Positions 7,371 through 15,401 are shown, counted from the stretch's first letter. The stretch is DNA of 64,000 nt from Knoellia sp. S7-12 (GCF_040518285.1 NZ_CP155449.1:3410001-3474000), one strand, 5' to 3'. Program-made: numbers and translations. Notes: generated by a model not told the origin, from the letters alone.

Positions 7371-8552
7371 ATGGGCCACCACTCACGTCACGCCGGTGCA
7401 GACACGCAACGGATGCGGACCATCGCACTGGCCGTCATCGTCCCCACTGGGCTCATCACGCTCCTCGCCCTGATCTGGCTCTGGCCCCCTCCCAGCAACG
7501 TCGCCGACCAGTCCGGGCGCGCCGCGCAGCACCAAGGTGTCGTCACCGGTGTGACAAAACAACCGTGCCCCGAAACCCCCGCAGGCCAAGAGCCGCTCCC
7601 CGGCGGAGCCACTTTGGACGTCAACGGCTGTGGAACCGCACAAGTGAAGGTCTCCGACGGCCCCGACCAGGGCCTCGACGTCGTGGTCACTCTGCCCAAC
7701 GGGCCGGGTGCGCCCACCGTCGAAGACGGTGACGAGGTCATTCTCGTGTTGACCGAGAATCCTGACGGCGGTCAGTACGACATCGTGGATCATCAGCGCA
7801 CCAAGGGTTTATGGCTGCTCGGGATCGCCTTCACCCTGGCCGTGGTCGCATTTGGGCGGTGGCGCGGATTCTCCGCCCTGATCGGTCTGGTCGCGACCTT
7901 CGCCCTGCTTCTCCTCTTCGTCGTCCCCGCCATCCTTGCCGGCGAATCACCCCTCCTCGTGGCGATCGTCGGTGCCTCCGCGATCATGCTCACTGTCCTC
8001 TACCTCACCCACGGACTCACGTTCTCCACCTCGGTCGCGGTCCTGGGAACACTGGCAAGTCTGCTCCTCACTGGACTCCTCGCAGCGGCATCAGTGGCCG
8101 GCATGCACCTCACCGGGTTCGCCGACGAATCATCGACCTTCCTGGCCACCTCCCACAGCGTCAACCTGCAAGGGCTGCTGCTCGCGGGAATCATCATCGG
8201 GTCTCTCGGCGTCCTGGACGACGTCACCGTCACCCAAGCCGCCACCGTCACCGAACTCGCGCGCGCCAACCCCGAGTACGGAATGCGCGAGCTCTATCGC
8301 GCCGGGACCCGAGTCGGCAGAGCCCACATCGCCTCCGTCATCAACACAATCATTCTCGCGTACGCCGGCTCCTCCCTTCCGCTGCTCATCCTGATCGCTG
8401 CCAACAACAGCTCCATCGGCAACGTCATCACCACGCAGGTCATCGCGCAAGAGATCGTTCGCAGCGTCGTGGCCACGCTGGGGCTGATCGCCGCCGTCCC
8501 CATCACCACGGCCTTGGCGGCGGCTACCGCCCGCAGAACCATCACCTCGTGA
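7371..8552 (+). CDS. YibE/F family multi-pass membrane protein
   Basis: This is a 393-residue protein. An N-terminal helix anchors a small extracytoplasmic domain (about residues 35-140) with repeated Gly/Asp turns, followed by about seven membrane helices. The segment LGVLDDVTVTQAATVTELA and the following MRELYRAGTRVGRAHIASVINTIILAYAG are hallmarks of the YibE/F family. The molecular role is unknown; the position after copZ and a CsoR-type operator suggests copper control of expression. ATG 7371 is chosen because it precedes the first helix and has an AAGGAAG ribosome site; the frame extends further upstream. Confidence 0.9.
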   Translation: MGHHSRHAGADTQRMRTIALAVIVPTGLITLLALIWLWPPPSNVADQSGRAAQHQGVVTGVTKQPCPETPAGQEPLPGGATLDVNGCGTAQVKVSDGPDQGLDVVVTLPNGPGAPTVEDGDEVILVLTENPDGGQYDIVDHQRTKGLWLLGIAFTLAVVAFGRWRGFSALIGLVATFALLLLFVVPAILAGESPLLVAIVGASAIMLTVLYLTHGLTFSTSVAVLGTLASLLLTGLLAAASVAGMHLTGFADESSTFLATSHSVNLQGLLLAGIIIGSLGVLDDVTVTQAATVTELARANPEYGMRELYRAGTRVGRAHIASVINTIILAYAGSSLPLLILIAANNSSIGNVITTQVIAQEIVRSVVATLGLIAAVPITTALAAATARRTITS

Positions 8553-8574
8553 AGTCGGGCCCGAGGGCGGCCCT

Positions 8575-9174
8575 TCAGACGGTGGTCCGACCTGCGATGA
8601 GTGCGAGGTAGGCCTCGGCGCTCGCCGGGCCACCGAGCCTGGCGTGATGGTCGACCACGAGGCAGGGCGTCTCCGTGACGTCACCGTCACGTGCGGCAGC
8701 CACATCGGCGGCCACCTCTGCCGAGCGCTCTGACGACGCAAGCACGTCACCCACTCGGTGCTCCTCCAGGCCGGCTTCGGCCGCCAAGCGCTGCAGGATC
8801 CGGTGTGAGCTGACGTCGAGTCCCTCGGTGAACACTGCGGCATACAGCCGTTCGAGCATCGCGCCCTGAAGCGCCGGACCACCGAGGGTGAGGCCCAGCG
8901 CGACGAGCCGGTGAGCATCCGTCGTGTCGGCGTCGGGAGGCTCCGTCACGGCGATGTCGATGCCATCCGGCCTCGCGGCGACCGCCACCCGCCGGAGCTC
9001 ATCGCGAGTCACCGCGGCCCCAGGGAGGGCGTGATGGACGAGGACGATGTCGTGGGGCCGCTCGGACGCCATCACCGCCGCTTCGACTCGACGCTTCGCG
9101 ACATAGGACCACGGGTCCGTGATGTCGCCCCAGAGATCAAGCGGGAGGTCGGCCATCGCTCCACTGAACCACAT
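8575..9174 (-). CDS. DsbA/FrnE-fold oxidoreductase-like protein without CxxC
   Basis: This is about 199 residues with the thioredoxin-like DsbA fold used by FrnE and HCCA-isomerase/GST-kappa proteins: an N-terminal beta strand running into ITDPWSYVAKRRVEAA and a C-terminal GVTETPCLVV-type element (GDVTETPCLVVDHHARLGG) carrying the cis-Pro. The N-terminal position where DsbA has CxxC is DPWSY, so disulfide chemistry at that site is not expected. The frame opens to 9258, but GGAGG eight bases before ATG 9174 and a terminator hairpin lying in the longer version favour 9174. It converges on the YibE/F gene. Confidence 0.75.
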   Translation of the reverse strand: MWFSGAMADLPLDLWGDITDPWSYVAKRRVEAAVMASERPHDIVLVHHALPGAAVTRDELRRVAVAARPDGIDIAVTEPPDADTTDAHRLVALGLTLGGPALQGAMLERLYAAVFTEGLDVSSHRILQRLAAEAGLEEHRVGDVLASSERSAEVAADVAAARDGDVTETPCLVVDHHARLGGPASAEAYLALIAGRTTV

Positions 9175-9192
9175 GACCACGCCCTCCAACGA

Positions 9193-9232
9193 CGAACGTC
9201 CCCGGGCCATGCTGCGGGCCTGGGGACGTTCG
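9193..9232 (-). terminator. Terminator of the NlpC/P60 gene
   Basis: Two 16-base arms (9193-9208 and 9217-9232) are complementary apart from one G-U pair, with an 8-base loop. The hairpin follows the NlpC/P60 stop at 9282 by about 50 bases and ends just before the ribosome site of the DsbA-fold gene. Confidence 0.7.
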
Positions 9233-9281
9233 TTCGGCGGGGTATGCCGGGTGGTCACCTTCGTGAGGCGACCGGGCTCCC

Positions 9282-10109
9282 TCAGAAGCGGCCGTAACCC
9301 GTGGGGGTCTGCCAGATTGCACGCTCGCTCGAAAACTTGCCGGTGCGCGGCGAGTCGATGAACTTGCCGTCACCGGTGTAGATGCCGACGTGCCACGCGG
9401 GGCTACCCATGAAGACGAGGTCGCCGGGGCGCGGGCTCGACACCGGCGTGGCAGCGGCCTGCTGGGCCGAGGCGGTGCGGGGGATCGAGACGCCGGCCTT
9501 GCGGAAGACGTACTGGGTGAAGCCGGAGCAGTCGAAGCCGGCCGGCGTGGTGCCGCCATAGACGTAGGCGATGCCGAGCAGGCTCCGAGCGATGTTGACG
9601 ACTCCGCTCGCGGACTGTGCCACGTTCTGCGTGACCGGCTTGCGGGCCACGGACCGGCTCGCCGACTTCGCGCTGCGCGTCGAGGACGCGGTCGAGCGCT
9701 GATTCGAACGCTGACTCGAACGCTCTGCGGCGGCCGGGCGAATCTCGGTCGTCTCTTCACGCACGACGACAGGCCTGGGCTTGGGCTTCGGCTTCGGCTT
9801 GGCGACGACCGTGACACCGGTGACGCCGACGACCTCGGCCTTGACCGGGGTCGAGACAGCCGGGGCGCTGATGGCCGGGGCTGCAGGCGCGGCGATCGGG
9901 GTTGCCGGGACGCTGGTCGTGACCTTCGCGGCGGTGTCGGGGGCAGCCGACGCGGGGAGGGCGAACGCGGCCACGAGTCCACCCGAGGCAGCAAGCACCG
10001 CGGAGGCCTTGGCGCCGGAGACACCGGCGCGCGTGGCAATGACGGACAGTTCGGAGACAGGGTTGTGTCGTCCGGGCGCGCGGTGACGCCCATGGGTGGA
10101 GTGAGCCAC
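9282..10109 (-). CDS. Secreted NlpC/P60 cell-wall endopeptidase
   Basis: This is a 275-residue exported peptidoglycan hydrolase. After a long basic N-terminus and a signal segment ending ASAA comes an Ala/Pro/Val-rich region, a Lys-Pro repeat linker (VVAKPKPKPKPRPVVV) suited to spanning the wall, a Ser/Arg linker, and the C-terminal NlpC/P60 domain with catalytic Cys in GFDCSGFTQYVF, His in WHVGIYTGDG and the following polar region. It starts at GTG 10109 with GAGAGG as ribosome site. A c-di-AMP-type riboswitch lies immediately upstream, with its 3' end running into that ribosome site. It would cleave stem-peptide bonds during growth or cell separation. Confidence 0.93.
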   Translation of the reverse strand: MAHSTHGRHRAPGRHNPVSELSVIATRAGVSGAKASAVLAASGGLVAAFALPASAAPDTAAKVTTSVPATPIAAPAAPAISAPAVSTPVKAEVVGVTGVTVVAKPKPKPKPRPVVVREETTEIRPAAAERSSQRSNQRSTASSTRSAKSASRSVARKPVTQNVAQSASGVVNIARSLLGIAYVYGGTTPAGFDCSGFTQYVFRKAGVSIPRTASAQQAAATPVSSPRPGDLVFMGSPAWHVGIYTGDGKFIDSPRTGKFSSERAIWQTPTGYGRF

Positions 10110-10116
10110 GTGTGAA

Positions 10117-10245
10117 CCTCTCGATGCCTACGGGGTGAGCTGTCGGGTTCGGGCGGAGGTTCTGCCCGGCCAGTCGAAACTGACTTAACCCCAAGGAGCA
10201 ACTGGCGGTTGCCCCAGAATTGGGTCCCCCGCTCCTGTCAAGCGG
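10117..10245 (-). promoter_or_regulatory. ydaO/yuaA-type c-di-AMP riboswitch
   Basis: On the minus strand the leader contains the conserved ydaO blocks in order: GGGGGACCCAATTCTGGGG near 10213-10230, then CGAACCCGACAGCTCACC and GTAGGCATCGAGAGG next to the start codon (10117-10151). These elements and their placement before a secreted cell-wall hydrolase match the c-di-AMP OFF riboswitch of actinobacteria. High c-di-AMP would be expected to lower expression of the hydrolase. The 5' boundary is approximate. Confidence 0.85.
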
Positions 10246-10417
10246 ATTGCGATGCAGTCGCCAACGGTGACAGGACTCAGCAATCCGTCGCGACAACTCA
10301 CCCCAGGGGAGGACGAGCCGATGCCACGGTACCCAACCCCATGGGCAAAGTCACGTTTGGGTCACGACGAGTCGCTGATGCGCCCGAAACAGCGCCTGGC
10401 GAGCCGCCAGTCCGGGG

Positions 10418-10460
10418 ACGACGAAGGGCGGGGACCGTCAGGTTCCCCGCCCTTCGTCGT
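10418..10460 (-). terminator. Terminator of the secreted KP-linker protein gene
   Basis: Perfect 17-base arms (10418-10434 and 10444-10460) flank a 9-base loop. The hairpin sits 16 bases beyond the stop of the minus-strand gene ending at 10476. The stretch 10246-10417 shows no gene and no other clear structure. Confidence 0.8.
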
Positions 10461-10475
10461 GGCGTTGGACGCGAG

Positions 10476-11354
10476 TCAGCTCACGGAGATGTGCACGTGG
10501 TCGTAGTGGTTGGCGGTGACCGATCCCCGGTCGTCCATGGAGCGCCAGCCCGACGAGCCGGCGAGCCAGATGCGCTGCTCCCAGATGACGTAGGTGATGT
10601 TGAGCCTGCCCATGTTGTTGGTGGCCCACTGGGCGACAGCGTCGCCCGTCGAGCCGGACACCATGACGTCGACAGCCTTGCCGGTGCCGTGGTCGCCGGC
10701 TCCGGCGCGAAAGCCGCCAATGTTGGTGATGCCGAAGTTCGAGCGGACTGCCGAGCAGACCGTTGACGCGCCATTGCCCAGGCCCTTGCCGCTGCACCAG
10801 CCGACATAAGCACCGGAGCCGACGCCGGAGGGAACCGACGACGATGACGAGGACGACTTCGAGGAAGAGGAAGAGGAAGAGGAAGAGGACGACTCATCGG
10901 TCTTCGTCGTGGCCTTCTCGGAGGGCTCGGCGCTCTTCTGCTCGGGCTTCTGCTCGGGCTTGGGCTTGGGCTTGGGCTTGGGCCTGGGCTTCGCGACGGC
11001 GGTGACGCCGACGGGGCCTGCCGCGACCTTGACGCTCTCGGCAGCGGCCGGGGCGGTCACCGATGTGCCCGCTTTGGCCACACCGGCGCGGGCCGAGCTG
11101 CGGGAGGCGGTGCCCTGCACGGCGTCGGCGCGGTCGCGGGCAACCAGGGCAGAGGTCTGGCTGGACAGCTCGACCTGCTCGGGGGCCGCTTGGACCGGGA
11201 TCGCCAAGGCAGCAGCAACGCTGGTGGCCAGGCCAAGGCCGACAAGACTCTTGACCGCGGTGGGTCTCGAGATCGACGAGAAAGTGCTGAGATCGGGGAG
11301 TCGGCTGCGCTTGTCAGCGCGGCGGCGACCGGAACGGGTGACAGGGAAAATCAC
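10476..11354 (-). CDS. Secreted protein with KP linker, Ser-run and M15-like C-terminal domain
   Basis: This is 292 residues starting at GTG 11354. A basic N-terminus and hydrophobic segment (VGLGLATSVAAALAIPVQAA) form the signal peptide. A Lys-Pro linker (AVAKPRPKPKPKPKPEQKP) and a run of some 18 Ser residues, encoded by a (GAGGAA)n-type microsatellite around 10861-10889, lead to a C-terminal domain of about 115 residues. That domain has GFRAGAGDHGTGKAVDVMV and ends HYDHVHISVS; the spaced H..G...D and HxH resemble the zinc site of M15/D-Ala-D-Ala-type or extensin-like domains. A peptidoglycan or wall role is likely. It shares linker and layout with the adjacent NlpC/P60 protein but lacks the riboswitch. 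Confidence 0.8.
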   Translation of the reverse strand: MIFPVTRSGRRRADKRSRLPDLSTFSSISRPTAVKSLVGLGLATSVAAALAIPVQAAPEQVELSSQTSALVARDRADAVQGTASRSSARAGVAKAGTSVTAPAAAESVKVAAGPVGVTAVAKPRPKPKPKPKPEQKPEQKSAEPSEKATTKTDESSSSSSSSSSSKSSSSSSSVPSGVGSGAYVGWCSGKGLGNGASTVCSAVRSNFGITNIGGFRAGAGDHGTGKAVDVMVSGSTGDAVAQWATNNMGRLNITYVIWEQRIWLAGSSGWRSMDDRGSVTANHYDHVHISVS

Positions 11355-11432
11355 GAAAGAGAACCTCTCGGGCGGATCAGGGATGACTCCACGGTAACGG
11401 TGGGATCAGCCAAAGTCACATTCCGATAACAG

Positions 11433-11453
11433 CCCCTGGCTTATCCGCAGGGG
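11433..11453 (-). terminator. Possible short terminator after the ideR-like gene
   Basis: CCCCTG and CAGGGG form a 6-bp stem with a 9-base loop, 50 bases beyond the IdeR-like stop. It is weak compared with the other terminators in the window. Confidence 0.35.
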
Positions 11454-11459
11454 CCCTCA

Positions 11460-11503
11460 GGGTCGATCTCGGGTTGATCGTGGGTCGATCGTGGCTCGAT
11501 CCA
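11460..11503. repeat. Four 11-bp tandem repeats
   Basis: Four consecutive 11-mers, GGGTCGATCTC, GGGTTGATCGT, GGGTCGATCGT and GGCTCGATCCA, end 3 bp before the IdeR-like stop codon and lie about 105-150 bp upstream of the secreted-protein start at 11354. One unit per helical turn puts every TCGATC core on the same DNA face, which would suit cooperative protein binding. Confidence 0.6.
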
Positions 11504-11506
11504 GAG

Positions 11507-12214
11507 TCAGGCTGGTGCTGCGGCTCGGGCCACGAAGACGTGCGAAGCGATGTCATCGGGCAGAGAGACACCGGTCGACTCATCAGCACCGGCGAGCGCG
11601 GCAATGACCCGTCCACCCTCGCGGCGCACCACGGCCAACTGCCCGGGCAGGAGACCCGCGGCGGTGATGAGACCGAGCGCTTCGTGGTCGACCTGGGCGG
11701 GCTCGCCGATGCGCCGGACGGTCACGGTGGTGGGCTGGATCTCGGCCACCTCGCTCAGCGTCGACAGGCCCAGTCGGAAGTCCTCTCCGAGCGCCTCCCC
11801 GAACTCGTCGAGCCCGGGGATCGGGTTGCCGTAGGGCGATTCGGCGTGGTCGGCGAGGAGGGCGAGGATCTTGACCTCGACCCGGTCGGACATGACGTGC
11901 TCCCAGCGGCACGCCTCGTCGTGGACGTACTCCCACTCGAGGCCGATGACGTCGACGAGGAGGCGCTCGGCGATGCGGTGCTTGCGCATGACCCGCGTCG
12001 CGAGGCGGCGACCCTCGACGGACAGCTCGAGGTGTCGGTCACCAGCAACGGCCAGCAGACCGTCGCGCTCCATGCGCGCGACTGTCTGCGAGACGGTGGG
12101 ACCGGAGTGGCCGAGACGCTCGGCGATCCGGGCGCGCAGCGGCGTGATGCCTTCTTCTTCAAGTTCGAAGACGGTGCGGAGATACATCTCCGTGGTGTCG
12201 ATGAGATCGGTCAC
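11507..12214 (-). CDS. ideR: DtxR/IdeR-family iron-dependent regulator
   Basis: This is 235 residues with the three-domain layout of IdeR/DtxR. The N-terminal helix-turn-helix (LIDTTEMYLRTVFELEEEG, GHSGPTVSQTVARMERDGLL) is close to textbook IdeR. The metal/dimer domain contains RHRIAERLLVD-like RKHRIAERLLVDVIGLEW, HDEACRWEHVMSD with the Cys/Glu/His ligands, and a C-terminal SH3-like domain follows. Charged with Fe(II), such proteins repress siderophore and iron-uptake genes and activate storage. It starts at GTG 12214, overlapping nothing, and its stop abuts four 11-bp tandem repeats. No obvious iron-transport gene is adjacent. Confidence 0.93.
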   Translation of the reverse strand: MTDLIDTTEMYLRTVFELEEEGITPLRARIAERLGHSGPTVSQTVARMERDGLLAVAGDRHLELSVEGRRLATRVMRKHRIAERLLVDVIGLEWEYVHDEACRWEHVMSDRVEVKILALLADHAESPYGNPIPGLDEFGEALGEDFRLGLSTLSEVAEIQPTTVTVRRIGEPAQVDHEALGLITAAGLLPGQLAVVRREGGRVIAALAGADESTGVSLPDDIASHVFVARAAAPA

Positions 12215-12229
12215 GACCCCAGTCTCTCA

Positions 12230-13474
12230 TCACGATCGGACAGGCCCGACCGCTGCGCGGCGTGGATCGTATGCCGGCAGCCATCGTGCGAGCCACGGTG
12301 CACCTGCCAGGACGACCAGGCCGAGAACAACACACGCGGCGCCCAAGCTTGCAAGGACAGTGACAGCACTGACGAGCAGAGGCGCACCGTTCTGGCCGAT
12401 GAGCGAGAGGAACCTCCAGACAGAGAGGAACTGCGCTCGACCGACGACAGGGGCGGCATCGGCGCCGAGCGTCTGCACGATGCCCGAGCCCAGCCCGTTG
12501 CCGACTCCTATCAGCGTCGAGACCACTGCGACTGTGGCGAAGCCTTGGGCCAGCGGGAGCAGCACCATCCCGACGCCGAGCACGAGGAGGAAGGGCACCG
12601 CGACCCACACGCGACCGAACCGGTCCATGACCGAACCGGCTGGATAGAAGAGAAGCACCTCGGCACCTCCGGCTATCCCGAAGATCAGCGCCGTCTGACT
12701 GTCCGTGACGCCGACCGACTCCGCCCACAAAGGCACGATGACGAACCGTCCCTGACGTGCGGCCCCGATGAGCAGGACACCCACGCCGATCGTCAGGAGC
12801 ACGCGGCGGTGCTCGCGCAGGAGGCCGGGCAGGCTGATGCGCTCCCCCACGCCGCCGGGCCGCTCCACCCCAGACGCCGCCCGGTCGCTGGCGCCGTCGT
12901 GATCCCGCAGCCCGACCCACGCCCAGACTGCAGCCGACAGGCCGGCGACGACAGCGACGGCATACGCCGCCTGTGTGCCCCACACGAGGATGAGGGGCGC
13001 CGCGATGAACGGGCCGACGAAGAGTCCAACGCGCTGCACCCCACCCATCGTCGACATTGCTCGTGCGCGGATCCGCACCGGCGCGCGAGCCGTGAGCCAC
13101 GACTGGCGAGCCAGCAGGAAGACCGAACCCGTCATTCCCATGAGGCCGATGGCGATGCCGAGCGTCCACAGATTCGGCGCGAAGACCGCGAGCGCGGCTC
13201 CCAGAGCGTCCACGACGGCGGCCCCAGCGAGGGCTCTGCGCTCGCCGATGCGGGCCACGAGCGAACCCGCTGGCAGCGTCGAGACAAAGGCTGCGATGCC
13301 CTCGATGAGGACGAACGCCGCCGCCACCGCAACGCTCGCCCCGAGGTCCCGGGCGCTCAGCGCGACGATGGGCAGCGAGGCACCCACTCCGACCGACCAC
13401 ACGGCCGTGGGTCCGAACGCCGGCAACGCGATGCTGCGCAACGAGAAGTCGTCAGTGGCTGACACGACCGCCAC
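12230..13474 (-). CDS. MFS transporter
   Basis: This is about 414 residues with twelve hydrophobic helices and major-facilitator loop motifs: GSLVARIGERRALAGAAVVDALG between helices 2 and 3, and GSVMDRFGRVWVAVPFLL after helix 8. Substrate is unknown; the pattern fits drug/metabolite efflux. The reading frame is open far upstream to 14053, across the divergent gene on the other strand, but that part has no transporter character. I place the start at GTG 13474 because a -10-like TACGTG lies 5 bases before it; GTG 13465 is the alternative. The promoter region is shared with the divergent gene at 13496. Confidence 0.88.
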   Translation of the reverse strand: MAVVSATDDFSLRSIALPAFGPTAVWSVGVGASLPIVALSARDLGASVAVAAAFVLIEGIAAFVSTLPAGSLVARIGERRALAGAAVVDALGAALAVFAPNLWTLGIAIGLMGMTGSVFLLARQSWLTARAPVRIRARAMSTMGGVQRVGLFVGPFIAAPLILVWGTQAAYAVAVVAGLSAAVWAWVGLRDHDGASDRAASGVERPGGVGERISLPGLLREHRRVLLTIGVGVLLIGAARQGRFVIVPLWAESVGVTDSQTALIFGIAGGAEVLLFYPAGSVMDRFGRVWVAVPFLLVLGVGMVLLPLAQGFATVAVVSTLIGVGNGLGSGIVQTLGADAAPVVGRAQFLSVWRFLSLIGQNGAPLLVSAVTVLASLGAACVVLGLVVLAGAPWLARWLPAYDPRRAAVGPVRS

Positions 13475-13483
13475 CCTGACACG

Positions 13484-13489
13484 TACGTT
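13484..13489 (+). promoter_or_regulatory. -10 hexamer TACGTT, leaderless start
   Basis: TACGTT ends six bases before the GTG at 13496, the spacing of a leaderless transcript. It lies inside the palindrome ACGTACGT, whose other strand could serve the divergent MFS gene. Confidence 0.5.
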
Positions 13490-13495
13490 GGACGC

Positions 13496-14182
13496 GTGCA
13501 CGTGATGATCCCTCGTCGATACAACGGGCCCCCGACGTCGGGCAATGGCGGGTGGGTGAGCGGCCTCGTGGCCGCGCACACCCCCGTGTCGCCCGAACGG
13601 CCTGCGGTGTCCGTGCGTCTGCACCTGCCACCACCCCTCGATCGCGAGCTGGCCCTCGAGACAGGGGAACTCACGACCCTGCGTGACGGTGATGCGGTCG
13701 TCGCCAGCGCCTCTCACGCGCCCACCCCTGCCGGCGACCTGCCACAGCCGGTCACTCTCGTCGAGGCGCGTGACGCCGAGACCCGGGCGATCACGCCTCA
13801 GGAGCACCCGTTCCCCACGTGCTACGGCTGCGGACCAAACCACCCGACCGGCCTGCGGCTGCGCTCCGGACCCGTGGACGACACGAGCGGCCGGTATGCC
13901 GCCACCTGGACTCCGCTCGACGTGTCCGGTCCGGTGGTGTGGGCCGCGCTCGACTGTCCGGGTGGCAAGGCGGCCGGTTTCCCCACGACGCTCATGGTGC
14001 TCGGCACGATGACCGCTCAGATCTTCACCGCTCCGGTCGCCGGGGAGGAGCACATCGTGCTGTCATGGTCACGTGGCGACGACGGCCGCAAGCGCCACGC
14101 AGCGTCCGCGCTGTTCACGGCCGACGGGCGCCTGCTCGCCCGGGCCGACCAGACCTGGATTGCCATCGATCCACCCGCTTGA
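13496..14182 (+). CDS. Hotdog-fold thioesterase-like protein
   Basis: This is 228 residues with two hotdog-like halves. The opening RRYNGPPTSGNGGWVSGLVAAH and the central FPTCYGCGPNHPTGLRLRSG are typical of a thioesterase-superfamily group in actinobacteria that carries the CxxCG....GL motif. Acyl-CoA thioester hydrolysis is the family expectation; the substrate is unknown. No Shine-Dalgarno is visible, but TACGTT sits six bases before GTG 13496, supporting that start as leaderless; ATG 13505 is an alternative three codons in. It precedes the citrate synthase gene by 70 bp. Confidence 0.75.
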   Translation: MHVMIPRRYNGPPTSGNGGWVSGLVAAHTPVSPERPAVSVRLHLPPPLDRELALETGELTTLRDGDAVVASASHAPTPAGDLPQPVTLVEARDAETRAITPQEHPFPTCYGCGPNHPTGLRLRSGPVDDTSGRYAATWTPLDVSGPVVWAALDCPGGKAAGFPTTLMVLGTMTAQIFTAPVAGEEHIVLSWSRGDDGRKRHAASALFTADGRLLARADQTWIAIDPPA

Positions 14183-14252
14183 CCCACCCCAACCAGTGGC
14201 GGCGTGCACAATGATGCTGCCCGACACCGGAAGACCCGAGACGAGGGAACTT

Positions 14253-15401
14253 GTGACACCGCAGGCCCAGACCCAACAGCCCGCCGCTGCCCAGCCCGCC
14301 ACCGCGGATCCTGACTTCCGGCCGGGCCTCGAAGGCGTCATCGCGTTCCAGTCGACCATCGCTGAACCCGACAAAGAAGGTGGCGCGCTGCGATATCGCG
14401 GCGTCGACATCAAGGACCTCGTCGGACGCGTGAGCTTCGGCCAGGTGTGGGGGCTCCTCGTCGACAACGAGTTCGACCCCGGCCTGCCGCCGGCCGAGCC
14501 GTTCCCGCTTCCGGTCCACACCGGCGACATCCGCGTGGACGTGCAGTCCTCTCTCGCCCAGCTCGCGCCGGTCTGGGGCTTCAAGCCGCTGCTCGACATC
14601 GACGCGACCGAGGCCCGTGACAACCTTGCTCGCGCCTCGGTCATGGCGTTGTCGTTCATCGGCCAGTCCGCGCACGGCCAGTCGTCGCCGATGGTTCCGC
14701 AGAGCCGGGTCGACGAGGGCAGGACCATCGTCGAGCGCTTCATGATCCGGTGGCGCGGCGAGCCCGACCCCAAGCACGTCGAGGCCATCGACGCCTACTT
14801 CATCTCCGCGGCCGAGCACGGCATGAACGCCTCGACCTTCACCGCACGCGTCATCGCCTCGACCGGCGCCGACGTCGCGGCCTGCATGTCCGGCGCGATC
14901 GGCGCCCTGTCGGGGCCGCTGCACGGCGGTGCCCCCTCGCGAGCCCAGCACATGATCGAGGGTGTCGAACGCACGGGTGACGCCACGGCATACGTCAAGG
15001 ATGTTCTTGACCGTGGCGACCGCCTCATGGGTTTCGGCCACCGCGTCTATCGCGCCTACGACCCGCGCGCCGCTGTCCTGCGCGACACCTGCAAGCGACT
15101 CGGCGCCCCCCGCTATGAGGTCGCCGTCGAGCTCGAGAAGGCGGCCATCGCGGCCCTCGCGGAGCGCCACCCCGAGCGGGTCATGGAGACCAATGTCGAC
15201 TACTGGGCGGCCGTGCTCCTCGACTTCGCCAAGGTCCCCGGCGACATGATGACCCCGCTGTTCGTCGCCGCACGTACGGCTGGCTGGGCGGCGCACATCC
15301 TCGAGCAGAAGGAGACCGGGCGGCTCATCCGCCCGAGTTCTCGCTACGTCGGTGAAGCCACCCGCGGCATCGAGTCGGTCAAGGGCTACCGCGCGAGCTG
15401 A
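14253..15401 (+). CDS. citA: Citrate synthase II
   Basis: This is 382 residues with the citrate synthase fold: GALRYRGVDIKDLVG near the N-terminus, MSGAIGALSGPLHGGAPSRA and GFGHRVYRAYDPRA with the two catalytic His residues, and METNVDYWAAVLLDFAKVP with the catalytic Asp. It condenses acetyl-CoA and oxaloacetate at the entry of the TCA or methylcitrate cycle. The length and motif spelling match the second actinobacterial citrate synthase (GltA2/CitA type). GTG 14253 follows a GAGGGA ribosome site; two in-frame ATGs at 14211 and 14214 have none. A GGCATAC-bearing terminator follows. Confidence 0.95.
   Translation: MTPQAQTQQPAAAQPATADPDFRPGLEGVIAFQSTIAEPDKEGGALRYRGVDIKDLVGRVSFGQVWGLLVDNEFDPGLPPAEPFPLPVHTGDIRVDVQSSLAQLAPVWGFKPLLDIDATEARDNLARASVMALSFIGQSAHGQSSPMVPQSRVDEGRTIVERFMIRWRGEPDPKHVEAIDAYFISAAEHGMNASTFTARVIASTGADVAACMSGAIGALSGPLHGGAPSRAQHMIEGVERTGDATAYVKDVLDRGDRLMGFGHRVYRAYDPRAAVLRDTCKRLGAPRYEVAVELEKAAIAALAERHPERVMETNVDYWAAVLLDFAKVPGDMMTPLFVAARTAGWAAHILEQKETGRLIRPSSRYVGEATRGIESVKGYRAS

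Noticed and set aside
11474..13462. 662-codon open frame on the plus strand, antisense to ideR and the MFS gene
   Set aside because: Composition is Arg/Asp/His-rich without domain pattern, and both opposite-strand genes have firm motifs. Long antisense frames are expected at this GC content.
13475..14053. N-terminal extension of the MFS frame (12230-14053)
   Set aside because: It lies antisense to the thioesterase-like gene and lacks membrane character.
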